Positions 1 to 8,856 of a stretch of DNA of 64,000 bases are shown one piece after another. This stretch comes from Kalymmatonema hyalinum WJT4-NPBG1. Its GTDB lineage: Bacteria > Cyanobacteriota > Cyanobacteriia > Cyanobacteriales > Nostocaceae. The position numbers and the translations under genes are program-made. The DNA is taken from assembly GCA_019359075.1 (NCBI GenBank), contig JAHHIB010000040.1:1-64000 (forward strand). The letters run 5' to 3'. The stretch's first letter is position 1; each line of letters begins with the position of its first letter. The notes beneath the pieces are model-generated. The model was not told the DNA's origin and did not search any database. It saw nothing but the letters and a program-made list of their open reading frames with translations.

Positions 1-2
1 TT

Positions 3-790
3 GAAAAATACTTAACACAGCCAATTACTGTTATTAATTTCAGCAATGCCCTCTGGGTACGCCACTTTGACATAGTACGTAAATACTATAAAATTGCGAT
101 CGCGCTGTGCCAGTTGCGTAAGTCCTGGAGAAGTTACAGCAGTTCCTCTGTTGGGTTGAAGAAAAATCCCTTTCAGTAAAAACGCCACATGATCCTGCTG
201 TTGTTCGAGCCTTCTACTTTGATATTGGTTTTGACCTTGTCCAAAATTTTACCGCCTGCCGAGCACTCTCTTGTGCTGTCAATCATAACTTTGACCCTTG
301 CCGAGACCTTGTTGCCAACCCCTTCAACAAGAATTTTGGTCTTAGGCTCTTTCCTGGTATGGACTTAGATGACAGCCTCGCTCTCATTTTTATCAACACC
401 TGTGATTTCGGTACAGACCGAATCAATATTGATTCTATTTTCGATGCAGTCATCAACTGCAACGCTAACCCAAATATACAGTGTGAACTGAAACAACTTA
501 AAGACCAATTATTAGATTCCTATCACGAAAACTCAAAAAATTTCAAACAATGGTGGCAGGAAAACAGTCAAGCCTGGGTAGAAAAGCTCAGAACTGTGAT
601 GATTAACCATCGTAATATTGGTCACGATTGGAAATTTAGTGAGTCTCAAAAGCAACTGTTAAAGCAGTACTACGACGCAAATAAACAACTGGTCGATTGT
701 CTTAATAGTGATTGTTGCATCAGTCTGAAAGTGCGGCGGGAGATTGAGAATACACTACTGTTGCCTATAATAAGAAATATTTCACCTTAG
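3..790 (+). pseudogene. 3' end of a NACHT-family NTPase gene, frameshifted
   Basis: The gene enters from the left edge. One frame is open from base 3 to 180 (it contains RKYYKIAIALCQLRKSW) and another from 122 to 790 (EKLQQFLCWVEEKSLSV, then RAFYFDIGFDL, and near the end LVDCLNSDCCISLKVRREIE). Adding one G to the GG at 127-128 joins them as ...RKSW-EKLQQFL..., so a one-base deletion explains the break. From memory of the family, the tail resembles the helical C-terminal region of cyanobacterial NACHT STAND ATPases, which serve in signalling or defence; the NTPase core would lie left of the window. An independent 143-residue protein starting at ATG 359 is possible but less likely. A sequencing error would restore an intact gene. 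Confidence 0.55.
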
Positions 791-1279
791 AGCCATTACG
801 TAGAATGGGTGGCTGAAAGTATTCATTACTCGTGGTTGTGAGCAGCGCCACCATCTTGGGTGTTTTACCAACTTAGGGTCATAAGTTGGCATTTGAGTTC
901 TGACAGCATTAATACATATGTACTAAATTGTGTCTGCTTGTAGCCTTCTTATATTTAGGTAAAATGGGAGAGTTAAAAACCTGAAATATATATAGGATAA
1001 GCTTTTTCAGCTTCTATTTCCGTTTTTGCAAAGGTCTCGGCTCAATGCCAACATTTGCCCTACCTTAATTAGAAAGTGGAATCCTTGGTACAAGGGCGTT
1101 CTAAAATCGTCTTTTGCCAGTGGCGAAAACTTCGTGACACAAACCAAAAGGAGGCTTCAACTGGTGAGGTCACTGTCCTCCCCACCATACGTAGTCGTTG
1201 GTGGGAGACGGACATCATTTTTCGGCTTTATTACCATTACCCCAATCCCTAATCCCCAATCCCCAATTCCCAGTCCCCT
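791..1279. other. Intergenic stretch between NACHT remnant and dnaG
   Basis: I find no convincing gene here. A frame from about 1077 to 1240 is open in codons that look somewhat protein-like (it includes QGRSKIVFCQWRKLRDTNQK) but follows a stop and has no start, so it may be a relic of an unknown gene. The part near 1240-1275 is a C-rich run of ccccaat-type words common in cyanobacterial spacers. Confidence 0.3.
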
Positions 1280-3241
1280 TTACAGCAAATCTGCAATAGA
1301 AAATTGCCGCTGTCGCTCTAATTCCTGAAGCCGCTGTTTTTCAGCATAGAAAGCCTGGTAATAGGATTGCCATCTTTGCGGTTCAGCTTCTGGATCGGTT
1401 TGATCCAATAGTTCCCAGAAGTGACGACAGCGCTTTTCCCTGATCACCCTTTCCATACAAGCAGTTGCTGCTTGGATCAATTTGTCATGGTGTGAGATGA
1501 TATCTTTCTGGGTTTTTTCATTTAGATGAAATAAATGATTCACTGATTTCATCTCTTCAGGAAACTCTAAGCATCTATCTTGTACAGTTGATATCAAATC
1601 ATCCTCCATTCCAGAGGAAATTTCTAAAATTTGTCGCCATAAAAATCTATGATGAGAAAGGCTAAATTGCAAATCTCGCTCTTCTAAAACATCAACTATA
1701 GCCTGACGATATTCTGGATAGTGCAAGTAAATCTGCAATAACAAAGCCTCTGCCATTTTTAAAAGACTGCCTTGTTGAGATGCAACACTTTCCTGTGCTG
1801 CTACAGGTTGCTGCTTGATGACTGGTGTTGACCCCTCGGCTACGCTCGGGGTCAATGCTGAGCGAAGTCGAAGCATTGACTTACGGGGTGTGCTAGCAGG
1901 AGCAATTTGAGTGAGAAGATTTTCTACCCGTAGCTGTATAAGTCTGGTATCTCCTAAGCTAAGTATCTCAGCGCAGTAGGAGATGTAATAGTTACGTGTA
2001 TCACTATTAGCAAGATTTTTCAGTAACTTCACCATCTGCCCAGACACTTGTTGGAAGTCAGCAGCCTGTTTTAAGTCACGGTCTTTGACAATTTGCTGAA
2101 TCTGCCAATCTAACCAAAGTGGAGCATTTGCTAATAATTCTCTATAATCCTCTGAATTGCGTCCTTGCAAGTATTCATCTGCATCTTTACCATCGGGTAA
2201 GTTGAGAATCTTGAGCTGGACTTCACCCTTGTATGCAAGTTCAGCAATTTCCCCAATTGCCCGTTCTGCGGCATTTGTCCCAGCTTTATCAGCGTCAAAG
2301 TTAAGAACCAATTGCTTGGATTCGCTGTAACGTAAGACTTGCCGTACTTGTTCCATGCTTAGAGCTGTACCAAGGGAGGCGACAACATTATTGATACCAG
2401 CTGCGTGGAGGGCGATCGCATCAAAATATCCTTCCACCACCACAGCTTGATCCATTTGGGAAATCGCTGCTTTTGCCTTATCGAGGGCAAATAAAGTTTT
2501 CCCCTTGATAAAAACTTCTGTTTCCGGTGAATTCAAATACTTGGGTTGTTCATCCCCTAAACTTCTGCCACCAAAGGCAATAACACGCCCAAGAACATCG
2601 TGGATGGGAATGATCAGGCGATCGCGAAACACGTCATAATAACCGCTTGATTCCTTGCGTGGTTTAATCAAACCCGCTTTTTCCACCAGTTGCACAGGGT
2701 AGCGTTTATCCTCAACCAGATAGCGGTAGAGTGTTTCCCAACCTGCGGGAGCATATCCTAAACCGAACTGCTGTATTGTGTCTTCCCGCAGTTCACGCTT
2801 AGTTTCGAGATACTCCAATGCCTTCTCTCCACTATACCTAAGAGCGTGTTGATAAAACTGTGCTGCCGCAGCGAGAACTTCATACAGTTGTTCGCGCAAA
2901 GACAGCTGACGCTGCAACTCTTGCCTTTGTTCAGGTTCTAGGGTTCTGACTGACACTTGATAACGCCGTGCTAAATCTAGCACAACTTCCGCAAAAGAGC
3001 GCTTCTCCAAGTCCATTATGAACTTAATAGCATTGCCCCCAGCTTGACAGCCAAAGCAGTAGTACATTTGCTTCGTCTGGCTGACAGTGAAACTAGGAGT
3101 TTTTTCTGAGTGGAAAGGACACAAACCCACAAAGTCTTTGCCGCGCTTGCGTAAAACAACGTGTTCCGAGATGACATCGACAATGTCAGCCCGTTGTTTA
3201 ACTTCTTCAATTGTGTCTGGATGCAGGCGAGGAATGTACAT
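1280..3241 (-). CDS. dnaG: DNA primase DnaG
   Basis: Synthesises RNA primers at the replication fork in partnership with the replicative helicase. The N-terminal CHC2 zinc finger is visible (LCPFH and YYCFGC; C41, H44, C62, C65), followed by the DnaG core and a TOPRIM domain with EGYFDAIAL near residue 270 and NFDADKAG near 310. The C-terminal quarter should be the helicase-binding domain. I place the start at 3241, where MYIPRLHPDT matches the family beginning; an in-frame ATG at 3250 adds three residues but lies inside a 7-bp tandem repeat. Length, about 653 residues, is normal. Around 1828-1880 a palindromic repeat is inserted in frame and encodes roughly MLRLRSALTPSVAEGSTP between the core and the C-terminal domain. 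Confidence 0.95.
   Translation of the reverse strand: MYIPRLHPDTIEEVKQRADIVDVISEHVVLRKRGKDFVGLCPFHSEKTPSFTVSQTKQMYYCFGCQAGGNAIKFIMDLEKRSFAEVVLDLARRYQVSVRTLEPEQRQELQRQLSLREQLYEVLAAAAQFYQHALRYSGEKALEYLETKRELREDTIQQFGLGYAPAGWETLYRYLVEDKRYPVQLVEKAGLIKPRKESSGYYDVFRDRLIIPIHDVLGRVIAFGGRSLGDEQPKYLNSPETEVFIKGKTLFALDKAKAAISQMDQAVVVEGYFDAIALHAAGINNVVASLGTALSMEQVRQVLRYSESKQLVLNFDADKAGTNAAERAIGEIAELAYKGEVQLKILNLPDGKDADEYLQGRNSEDYRELLANAPLWLDWQIQQIVKDRDLKQAADFQQVSGQMVKLLKNLANSDTRNYYISYCAEILSLGDTRLIQLRVENLLTQIAPASTPRKSMLRLRSALTPSVAEGSTPVIKQQPVAAQESVASQQGSLLKMAEALLLQIYLHYPEYRQAIVDVLEERDLQFSLSHHRFLWRQILEISSGMEDDLISTVQDRCLEFPEEMKSVNHLFHLNEKTQKDIISHHDKLIQAATACMERVIREKRCRHFWELLDQTDPEAEPQRWQSYYQAFYAEKQRLQELERQRQFSIADLL
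1828..1880. repeat. Double-dyad interspersed repeat inside dnaG
   Basis: Two abutting inverted repeats are visible: TTGACCCC (1828-1835) with GGGGTCAA (1848-1855), and TCAATGCT (1852-1859) with AGCATTGA (1872-1879). The element keeps the reading frame of dnaG and adds about 18 codons in the linker before the C-terminal domain. Confidence 0.7.
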
Positions 3242-3245
3242 ATTA

Positions 3246-3280
3246 GTCATTAGTCATTGGTCATTGGTCATTGGTCATTA
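3246..3280. repeat. 7-bp short tandem repeat (GTCATTG/A x5)
   Basis: Five consecutive heptamers GTCATTA, GTCATTG, GTCATTG, GTCATTG, GTCATTA lie directly upstream of dnaG and supply its alternative upstream ATG. This matches the short tandem repeat class common in heterocystous cyanobacteria. A related run of caaaggacaaa words continues to about 3320. Confidence 0.8.
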
Positions 3281-3405
3281 ACTTTGAACAAAGGACAAAG
3301 GACAAATGACAAAGGACAACTAATGAATATTATATTGTTGATGCCAAAGCTCGAACGGCGCTCCAGAATCGCTTAAGCTTAATTGTATAAAAGGAAATAC
3401 TGAAA

Positions 3406-4758
3406 ATGGGACGTATTTTTATTTCAGCAGCTCACGGAGGCAAAGAAGCAGGACGAACTGATCCAGGCTCAATCGCTGGTGGGACAAACGAAGCGAAGGA
3501 AATGATTCTGCTGCGGGATTTGATAGTGACGGAACTTAGAGCACGTAATTTTGAAGTTTTAGCAGTTCCCGATGACTTAAGTGCTCAACAAACGATCGCT
3601 TGGATCAATTCTCGCGCTCGTCAAAAAGATATTGCCCTAGAAATTCATGCTGATGCAGCCAGCAGTCCTTCTGTACGTGGGGCAAGCATTTTCTACATTG
3701 CCAGTAACGATGAGCGCAGAAGCAATGCCGAACTGCTGCTGGTGGGGCTGCTGCGTCGTGTCCCTCAGTTACCAAACCGGGGAGTCAAGCCAGACTCAGC
3801 ATCGGGTTTGGGGCGCTTGGCGTTCTGTCGTCAGACAGCAATTGGTTCTTTGTTGATGCAAGTTGCCTTTCTCACCAGCCCAGACGATCGCGCTTTGCTG
3901 CAAACTCGCCGTCGTGACTTTGCATTGGGAATTGCTGATGGACTTGCGTCTTGGAGTCGTACAGTTGATCCCGGTTCAGGAGGGGAAGCAGAACCAACTT
4001 ATCCGCCAATCAACATCAACATTAACGGGCAAAACTACTCAGAGCAAGGGATACTGATTAATGGTAATTCTTATATCCCTATTGACTTGGTGGATCGTTT
4101 GCGGATTGATTTGTCCAAAGCGCCGAATGTCCGCCGCGTGAGTTATCGCCGAGTTGTTTACGTCAAAGCTGTGGAACTGCAAGGCTTTCATATTTCTATC
4201 TCTTGGGATAGTGCAAGTCGCACTTTGAGTTTGCGCTCGATTCTGCAAATTCCCGCTGGTCAAATTGACAAGATTATGTCTAACGGTTATACATCAGAAG
4301 TGCAGTTGCAGCTATTTTTGAGAAACAATAATGAAAGTGCGATCGTGCAGTTTCCTGACTTGCCGAAACTCTATCGCGAAGAAGCAACGATAGAGGGAGT
4401 CAACTATGACATTGCTTTTTGCCAAATGTGTTTAGAAACTGCATTTTTACGCTTTGGTGGCGATCTCAAACCAGAGCAAAATAACTTTGCAGGTTTGGGG
4501 ACTATTGGTGGTGGTGCAGAGGTGGCGTCTTTTGAAAGTGCGAGGATTGGTGTACGGGCGCAGATTCAACACTTGAAAGCTTACGCCAGTTTGGAACCAT
4601 TGGTACAGGGAGTCGTAGATCCAAGATTTCGCTTTGTGACGCGCGGTATTGCAACATCAATCAACCAGCTTTCAGGACGTTGGTCAGCAGATTTAGATTA
4701 TGGTAACAAAATTATGGCAATGCTCAGAAGGCTCTATGAGTCGGCGGGACTCATATAG
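3406..4758 (+). CDS. N-acetylmuramoyl-L-alanine amidase-like protein with C-terminal glucosaminidase-like domain
   Basis: Probable peptidoglycan hydrolase of 450 residues. Residues 1-182 resemble the zinc Amidase_3 fold: FISAAHGG (H10), an acidic ligand in the TNEAKEM segment, EIHAD (H81). Residues 205-280 (ILINGNSYIPIDLVDRL) look like a copper-amine-oxidase-type stalk domain, and residues 340-440 (FCQMCLETAFLRFGGDL, NNFAGLGTIG) resemble an endo-N-acetylglucosaminidase domain. The position of the usual catalytic Glu near the end of the amidase domain is Gln152 (LLMQVAFLTSPDDR). No signal peptide is visible, so export is unexplained. It is a single gene, divergent from dnaG. The call rests on motifs and domain order; substrate and activity are unproven. 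Confidence 0.75.
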   Translation: MGRIFISAAHGGKEAGRTDPGSIAGGTNEAKEMILLRDLIVTELRARNFEVLAVPDDLSAQQTIAWINSRARQKDIALEIHADAASSPSVRGASIFYIASNDERRSNAELLLVGLLRRVPQLPNRGVKPDSASGLGRLAFCRQTAIGSLLMQVAFLTSPDDRALLQTRRRDFALGIADGLASWSRTVDPGSGGEAEPTYPPINININGQNYSEQGILINGNSYIPIDLVDRLRIDLSKAPNVRRVSYRRVVYVKAVELQGFHISISWDSASRTLSLRSILQIPAGQIDKIMSNGYTSEVQLQLFLRNNNESAIVQFPDLPKLYREEATIEGVNYDIAFCQMCLETAFLRFGGDLKPEQNNFAGLGTIGGGAEVASFESARIGVRAQIQHLKAYASLEPLVQGVVDPRFRFVTRGIATSINQLSGRWSADLDYGNKIMAMLRRLYESAGLI

Positions 4759-4813
4759 AAAGCAAAAGGTAAAAGGTAAAAGAAAAGCAATATTCTATTC
4801 CCTATTTCCATTT

Positions 4814-5138
4814 TCATGCGTTATGTTGTATGCAGTTTATAACTACTATTTCCTTCTGGAAATAACTGCATATCAACTTACCTGGACCATAGTCCTCAAA
4901 TGGCACAACAGTTCCATCTTTTTCAACTTTAATTTGCTCAAGACAGTTATAGACTTCGATGGGTCTTTTGATTCCATCTACACTAACGGCAGCCCTATAT
5001 TCCCAATAATTTTTGGCGCTGCGTTTGATACTGAGAATGCAAAATTTATGAGCTTGACAATTCCGACATACAGATGGCTCAGCAGATAAAGTTACTAAGC
5101 TTATATCTTGGACCTGGAAATGTGAATGTCAAAACCAT
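4814..5138 (-). pseudogene. Frameshifted remnant of a small unknown gene
   Basis: On the minus strand a frame without any Met is open from 5128 to the stop at 4814 and reads like real protein (VCRNCQAHKFCILSIKRSA, IKRPIEVYNCLEQIKVEKDG, VPFEDYGPGKLICSYFQKE). A start exists in another frame at 5138 (MVLTFTFPGPRYKLSNF) and the two join if one base is changed near 5080. The CxxC...C pattern could bind a metal. I do not recognise the family. It converges on the amidase gene. Plus-strand open frames in the same place appear to be shadows of it. Confidence 0.35.
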
Positions 5139-5325
5139 GGCTGCGTGCAAGGGGAATTAAGTGTTTGATATCAAGTAAAAGAAGAGACACAAGTATTTGT
5201 GGGAAGATAAATGGGAAGATAAATTTGAGGGCGGTGTGTGCAGCTTCACCCCAGTCCGGTGAATTCTGATAGCTTAAGGAAGAAATCTAAAAAATCTAAA
5301 AATCACACTTATCAAAATCTGCCCT

Positions 5326-6222
5326 ATGCAGCTGCACAGCAATATCAATTTAATTGATCCAAAAACTGGGCAGCGTTTTCCATCTGCACCAGACCAATCT
5401 GTGGTTCTGTCAAGTTCAATAGCAGGATGGCGCAGTCATCTGACTCTCGAAGTCCAGCGATTGATGCCTATGGAACTACCAGAGCATTACATCGAAGGTC
5501 ATCGATTGATTATTAATTTGGGGGGTTCGGTGCGCTTTGGCTGGCGAACAGATGGGCGAATCCATGAAGCTATCCTTCCTCCTGGGGGATTTTGCCTGCA
5601 ATCTAACGGTGAAACTAATGCTCCCTTTTGGCAGGATGAAATGACGGTGGCAGCAATTGCCATCGAGCCTGTGTTAATTGAAACCATCCTTGAAGACCGT
5701 ACTCCGGCTGCTGTTGACACCTTTGCAGAACGTCGCTGTATTGCTGATGAACTAGCTTACAACTATGTCAGGGCGCTTGCTTCCGAACTCGCCACACCAA
5801 GTGAACCCCTGTACGCAGAAACACTATCACTCGCCTTTACGCTGCATTTATTAAACTGTCATAGCCGCAAAGCCAAAAAGCCCTTAAGCCCAAAAGGCAA
5901 ATTGTCTGCGATCCAACTGCGCGATGTCATTGAAATAGCCAGGACACAACTTGGGGCAGAGTTAAGCCTGAGCCAATTAGCAGATGCTGCTCAAGTTTCT
6001 GAATTTTATTTTTCCCGCTTGTTCAAGAACACTACAGGAACAGCTCCCCATCAGTTTATCCAGCGCTTGCGGCTGGAACGATCGCTCTTACTGATTAAAA
6101 CAGGTCAACTGCCCCTGTCAGATGTTGCAGTTGCCGTTGGCTTCTTCGACCAAGCACATTTTACTAATGTCTTTAAACGTGCTTTCGGCATGACTCCACG
6201 AGCTTTTGCCAAGTCACTTTGA
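5326..6222 (+). CDS. AraC-family transcriptional regulator
   Basis: A 298-residue regulator. Residues 1-185 form a divergent ligand-sensing or dimerisation domain that I cannot assign to a ligand. Residues 198-298 contain the paired helix-turn-helix of the AraC/XylS family: LSLSQLADAAQVSEFYFSRL followed by LPLSDVAVAVGFFDQAHFTN and the typical ending RAFGMTPRAFAK. The start at 5326 is the first ATG; no strong ribosome site is visible. An exported alpha/beta hydrolase gene follows 125 bp downstream on the same strand, so that gene is the obvious candidate target, which is inference from position only. Confidence 0.85.
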   Translation: MQLHSNINLIDPKTGQRFPSAPDQSVVLSSSIAGWRSHLTLEVQRLMPMELPEHYIEGHRLIINLGGSVRFGWRTDGRIHEAILPPGGFCLQSNGETNAPFWQDEMTVAAIAIEPVLIETILEDRTPAAVDTFAERRCIADELAYNYVRALASELATPSEPLYAETLSLAFTLHLLNCHSRKAKKPLSPKGKLSAIQLRDVIEIARTQLGAELSLSQLADAAQVSEFYFSRLFKNTTGTAPHQFIQRLRLERSLLLIKTGQLPLSDVAVAVGFFDQAHFTNVFKRAFGMTPRAFAKSL

Positions 6223-6347
6223 AAACTGAGCAAGATTTTCCAATTTTTTCTCGGCTGCCTCCTGCGATTATTTGACTATCGGCAAACAACAAAGCCGACT
6301 TGAGACACAAATCCAAAAAATAAAAAAAACGTTCTTGAGAAACAGCC

Positions 6348-7388
6348 ATGCTTTCACTTAAAAAGTTCGCTTTAACAACACTCACAGTGGCTTCTGTTGG
6401 TTTGCTGACTCTACCTCAAATAAGCAATGCTGAACGCCAAAAAATTGGAGAATCCCTAATGCCTACTGTTACCCAAACTCATACAGCCAATAATATTGCT
6501 ACCCGCAAAGTTCAATTCCAGAGCCAAGGTACTTTAGTGGTGGGTAATCTCTATCTTCCTACAACTAGAAGCAAAGGAGCGCAGCCAGCAGTTGTTGTGG
6601 TTGGTCCCCAGTCGAGCGTAAAAGAACAAGTTCCTGCTGTATACGCTCGTCAATTAGCCGAGCAAGGATTTGTTGCCCTGACTTTCGACCACCGCACCTA
6701 TGGTGAAAGCGGTGGCGCACCCCGCCAGTTTGAAAACCCTCAAATGAAAGTTCAGGACATTCACAGTGCAGTCACATTTTTGCGGGCATTACCAGAAGTT
6801 AAGCACTCGGCAGTGGGTTTATTAGGTGTTTGTTCGGGCGGTGGATACTCAGCCAAAGCTGCTGCAATGGACAAATCGATTAATGCCCTTGTCACTGTGG
6901 CAGGTTTCTATCATGATCCCCAAGTGATGCGTCAATGGCTGGGTGAGAACTACGAAGCACGTCTCAAAATGGGAAAAGAAGCCCGTATTAAGTATGAAAA
7001 AACGGGTCAAGTTGATTACATGACGAACGTAGACCCGAAAAACCAAAACGTGGCAATGCCGGGACAGGAAGCTTATGACTATTACGGAACAGACCGTGGT
7101 TCACGTTCTGGTTGGGTAAATCGTTCAGCGGTGATGTTCTTTGAGCCTTTCTTACAATTTAATGCAATTGACGCTGGTCGCGATATCAAGGCTCCAACTT
7201 TGGTCATCCACTCGGATACAGCTTTAGTTCCAGATGGTGCGCGTCGCTTCTTCAATAGCATACCAAGTAATCAGAAAAATCTACACTGGATGACTACAGA
7301 AAATCACATTGCGTTTTACGACCAACCAGAGGTTGTGGAAGAAGCAGCAGCCAAGGCAACAGCCTGGCTCAAACAAACGCTCTTGTAA
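6348..7388 (+). CDS. Exported alpha/beta hydrolase
   Basis: 346 residues beginning with a signal peptide (MLSLKKFALTTLTVASVGLL, cut near ISNA). The mature part is an alpha/beta hydrolase of the dienelactone-hydrolase/YcjY-like group: a strand-turn region FDHRTYGESGG, the nucleophile motif LGVCSGGGYS with Ser163, a late acidic segment (HSDTALVPDGARR) and ENHIAF supplying the His. The presumed site of action is the periplasm; the substrate is unknown. It lies 125 bp after an AraC-type regulator. The serine, acid and histidine are in normal order, so an active esterase or peptidase is likely. Confidence 0.8.
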   Translation: MLSLKKFALTTLTVASVGLLTLPQISNAERQKIGESLMPTVTQTHTANNIATRKVQFQSQGTLVVGNLYLPTTRSKGAQPAVVVVGPQSSVKEQVPAVYARQLAEQGFVALTFDHRTYGESGGAPRQFENPQMKVQDIHSAVTFLRALPEVKHSAVGLLGVCSGGGYSAKAAAMDKSINALVTVAGFYHDPQVMRQWLGENYEARLKMGKEARIKYEKTGQVDYMTNVDPKNQNVAMPGQEAYDYYGTDRGSRSGWVNRSAVMFFEPFLQFNAIDAGRDIKAPTLVIHSDTALVPDGARRFFNSIPSNQKNLHWMTTENHIAFYDQPEVVEEAAAKATAWLKQTLL

Positions 7389-7450
7389 AGCTCAATTAGT
7401 TAACAATTAAATGTCTAGCTTTCACATAGGAGTATCCTGCATCAGGAAAC

Positions 7451-7615
7451 TGGATGAATTTGCAGCGATTGTTTCCTGATGTGACACAAAGAACGCAAGG
7501 ACCGCGAACACAGTTCATCAATATTGATTTTATTGCTCGTCACAATCAGTCTGCCAAACCCATTCAATGGTCATACACTGTACGCAGTGGTTGGAGAAGT
7601 TCGCGCTCGTATTAA
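7451..7615 (+). pseudogene. IS630-family transposase remnant (C-terminal)
   Basis: An open frame of 54 codons reads WMNLQRLFPDVTQRTQ, then FIARHNQSAKPIQWSYTV before a stop. The WMNL start and the HNQSAKPIQW end match the last part of IS630-type transposases, with an internal deletion. Nothing of the DDE core upstream is recognisable, so this is a decayed insertion sequence relic. Confidence 0.5.
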
Positions 7616-7654
7616 TGCAATGCTGTAATCCGATATGTGTCATAACCCTGATTT

Positions 7655-7805
7655 AATCAGCACGCGATCGCCTCTGGCGGGCACTCCGTGCCATCGCTGA
7701 AAGCGGGCGCTCTGCGCCATCGCCTAGGTTGGGCACTGAGTCCCTTTGGGACACGCTGCGCGCCGAGAGTGCCTGCGCTTTGCGCTTACGTACCATCGCA
7801 CCTTG
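7655..7805. repeat. GC-rich interspersed repeat cluster with HIP1 sites
   Basis: A compact run of related words such as gggcactccgtgccatcgc and gggcgctctgcgccatcgc, each a small dyad, followed by a hairpin-prone part around gagtccctttgggaca. The composition contrasts with the AT-rich sequence on both sides. It is non-coding and lies just past the 3' end of the methyltransferase-HIT gene. Confidence 0.6.
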
Positions 7806-7850
7806 TATTGATAACATTCTTGCGGTTCTGCCCAACCGACAAACTACAAA

Positions 7851-8705
7851 CTATTTTCTTTTAGGAATCACATATCTTATTCCACCTTTAGCACCAACAG
7901 TATCACCTCTGTAACGAGGGATAATATGAATACTGGCATGCATCATATTTTGACCTGCATCTCGATTGATGTTCATTCCCACATTAAAACCATCGGGTTG
8001 AAATTCTTTACTAAGAATTTCTTGCACTCTGTTAACCATAAACCAACAAGCAGATTGTTCTTTAAACGGGAGTTCAAAATAATTACTAACGTGACGTTTT
8101 GGAATCACCAAAACATGACCTTTACTGACGGGATAACCATCAAAAATAGCATAAGCAGTTGCTGACTCGGTTAGAATAGTTAGATTTTTATGAGGGTTGC
8201 AAAATATGCAATGATTAGATGAGTTTCTTTGTAAGTTATAATGTGTATATTCGTAAATTTCATAATTATCATCTAAGTGAATTGATTTAAAAGGAAGTTT
8301 AACAATACACTGATATGTAGGTTTTTTGTGGATATAATGTTCTCGAAAACCTTCTCTTTTTATATCCCTTCTTACTGCATAATACGCTTTCCCTCCCGGC
8401 TTCAATAGGTTCGATACTCCCATGAGAACATCGGCTTGTTCTTCAAGAAATAAAACATTTAAAACATAAAAGCAAATTATTGTGTCAAATTTCTCATTAG
8501 GGTATTGCGGGAAATAATAAGGGTCATAACCTGTAATATCAAATCCTTTTTGTCGCAATAATTTAACATCATTGCCAAAGCCACAACCAAAGTCTAGGAC
8601 TTTACCTTGAAGCATATTCTTATTTAACAAAAACTGTGCAGGTACTGATAGGTAAATTCTTTCTATTGCCGTGAGGTGGCTAAATTGATTTTTTTGCTTT
8701 TTCAT
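7851..8705 (-). CDS. Class I SAM methyltransferase - HIT domain fusion
   Basis: 284 residues in two parts. Residues 30-135 are a small Rossmann methyltransferase: VLDFGCGFGND is motif I, ITGYDP the acidic strand and LLKPGGKAYYAV the post-II region. Residues 165-284 are a histidine-triad domain with a CIFC zinc knuckle, PVSKGHVLVIPKRHVSNYF and a GGIRYVIP tail. The triad itself reads HASIH (H256, S258, H260): the middle position, normally the nucleophilic His, is Ser. This domain pairing exists in other bacteria as far as I recall, with unknown joint function. The Ser may end nucleotidyl hydrolase activity, leaving nucleotide binding. The gene stands alone. Confidence 0.8.
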   Translation of the reverse strand: MKKQKNQFSHLTAIERIYLSVPAQFLLNKNMLQGKVLDFGCGFGNDVKLLRQKGFDITGYDPYYFPQYPNEKFDTIICFYVLNVLFLEEQADVLMGVSNLLKPGGKAYYAVRRDIKREGFREHYIHKKPTYQCIVKLPFKSIHLDDNYEIYEYTHYNLQRNSSNHCIFCNPHKNLTILTESATAYAIFDGYPVSKGHVLVIPKRHVSNYFELPFKEQSACWFMVNRVQEILSKEFQPDGFNVGMNINRDAGQNMMHASIHIIPRYRGDTVGAKGGIRYVIPKRK

Positions 8706-8760
8706 CTAAAACCTCGCGGTAGTATAGCGCTTCTCAGTGAAATCACATACACAATGGTAT

Positions 8761-8788
8761 GTAGAGACGTTACACATAACGCCTCTAC
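8761..8788. repeat. Hairpin-type interspersed repeat
   Basis: GTAGAGACGTT (8761-8771) and AACGCCTCTAC (8778-8788) form an 11-bp stem with one mismatch and a 6-nt loop, between two minus-strand genes. It lies upstream of the methyltransferase-HIT gene. Confidence 0.5.
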
Positions 8789-8856
8789 TGTATTCCACGC
8801 AACACCAAACCCGCTATAATTCTGTCTCAGGAATTGCAGCAATTTTGGATTCTGAA

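Noticed and set aside
115-126. TGCGTAAGTCCT at the NACHT frameshift, identical to the end of the element at 29114-29125
   Set aside because: At first this looked like an insertion scar. But the bases encode LRKS in the natural reading of the gene, and a one-base loss two positions later fully explains the break, so the match is probably chance.
1026-1328. 100-codon plus-strand frame before dnaG
   Set aside because: It runs through a C-rich spacer and into the 3' end of dnaG on the other strand, with no family-like segment.
4700-5089. 129-codon plus-strand frame at the end of the amidase gene
   Set aside because: It overlaps the amidase end in another frame and is antisense to the more protein-like minus-strand relic at 4814-5138.
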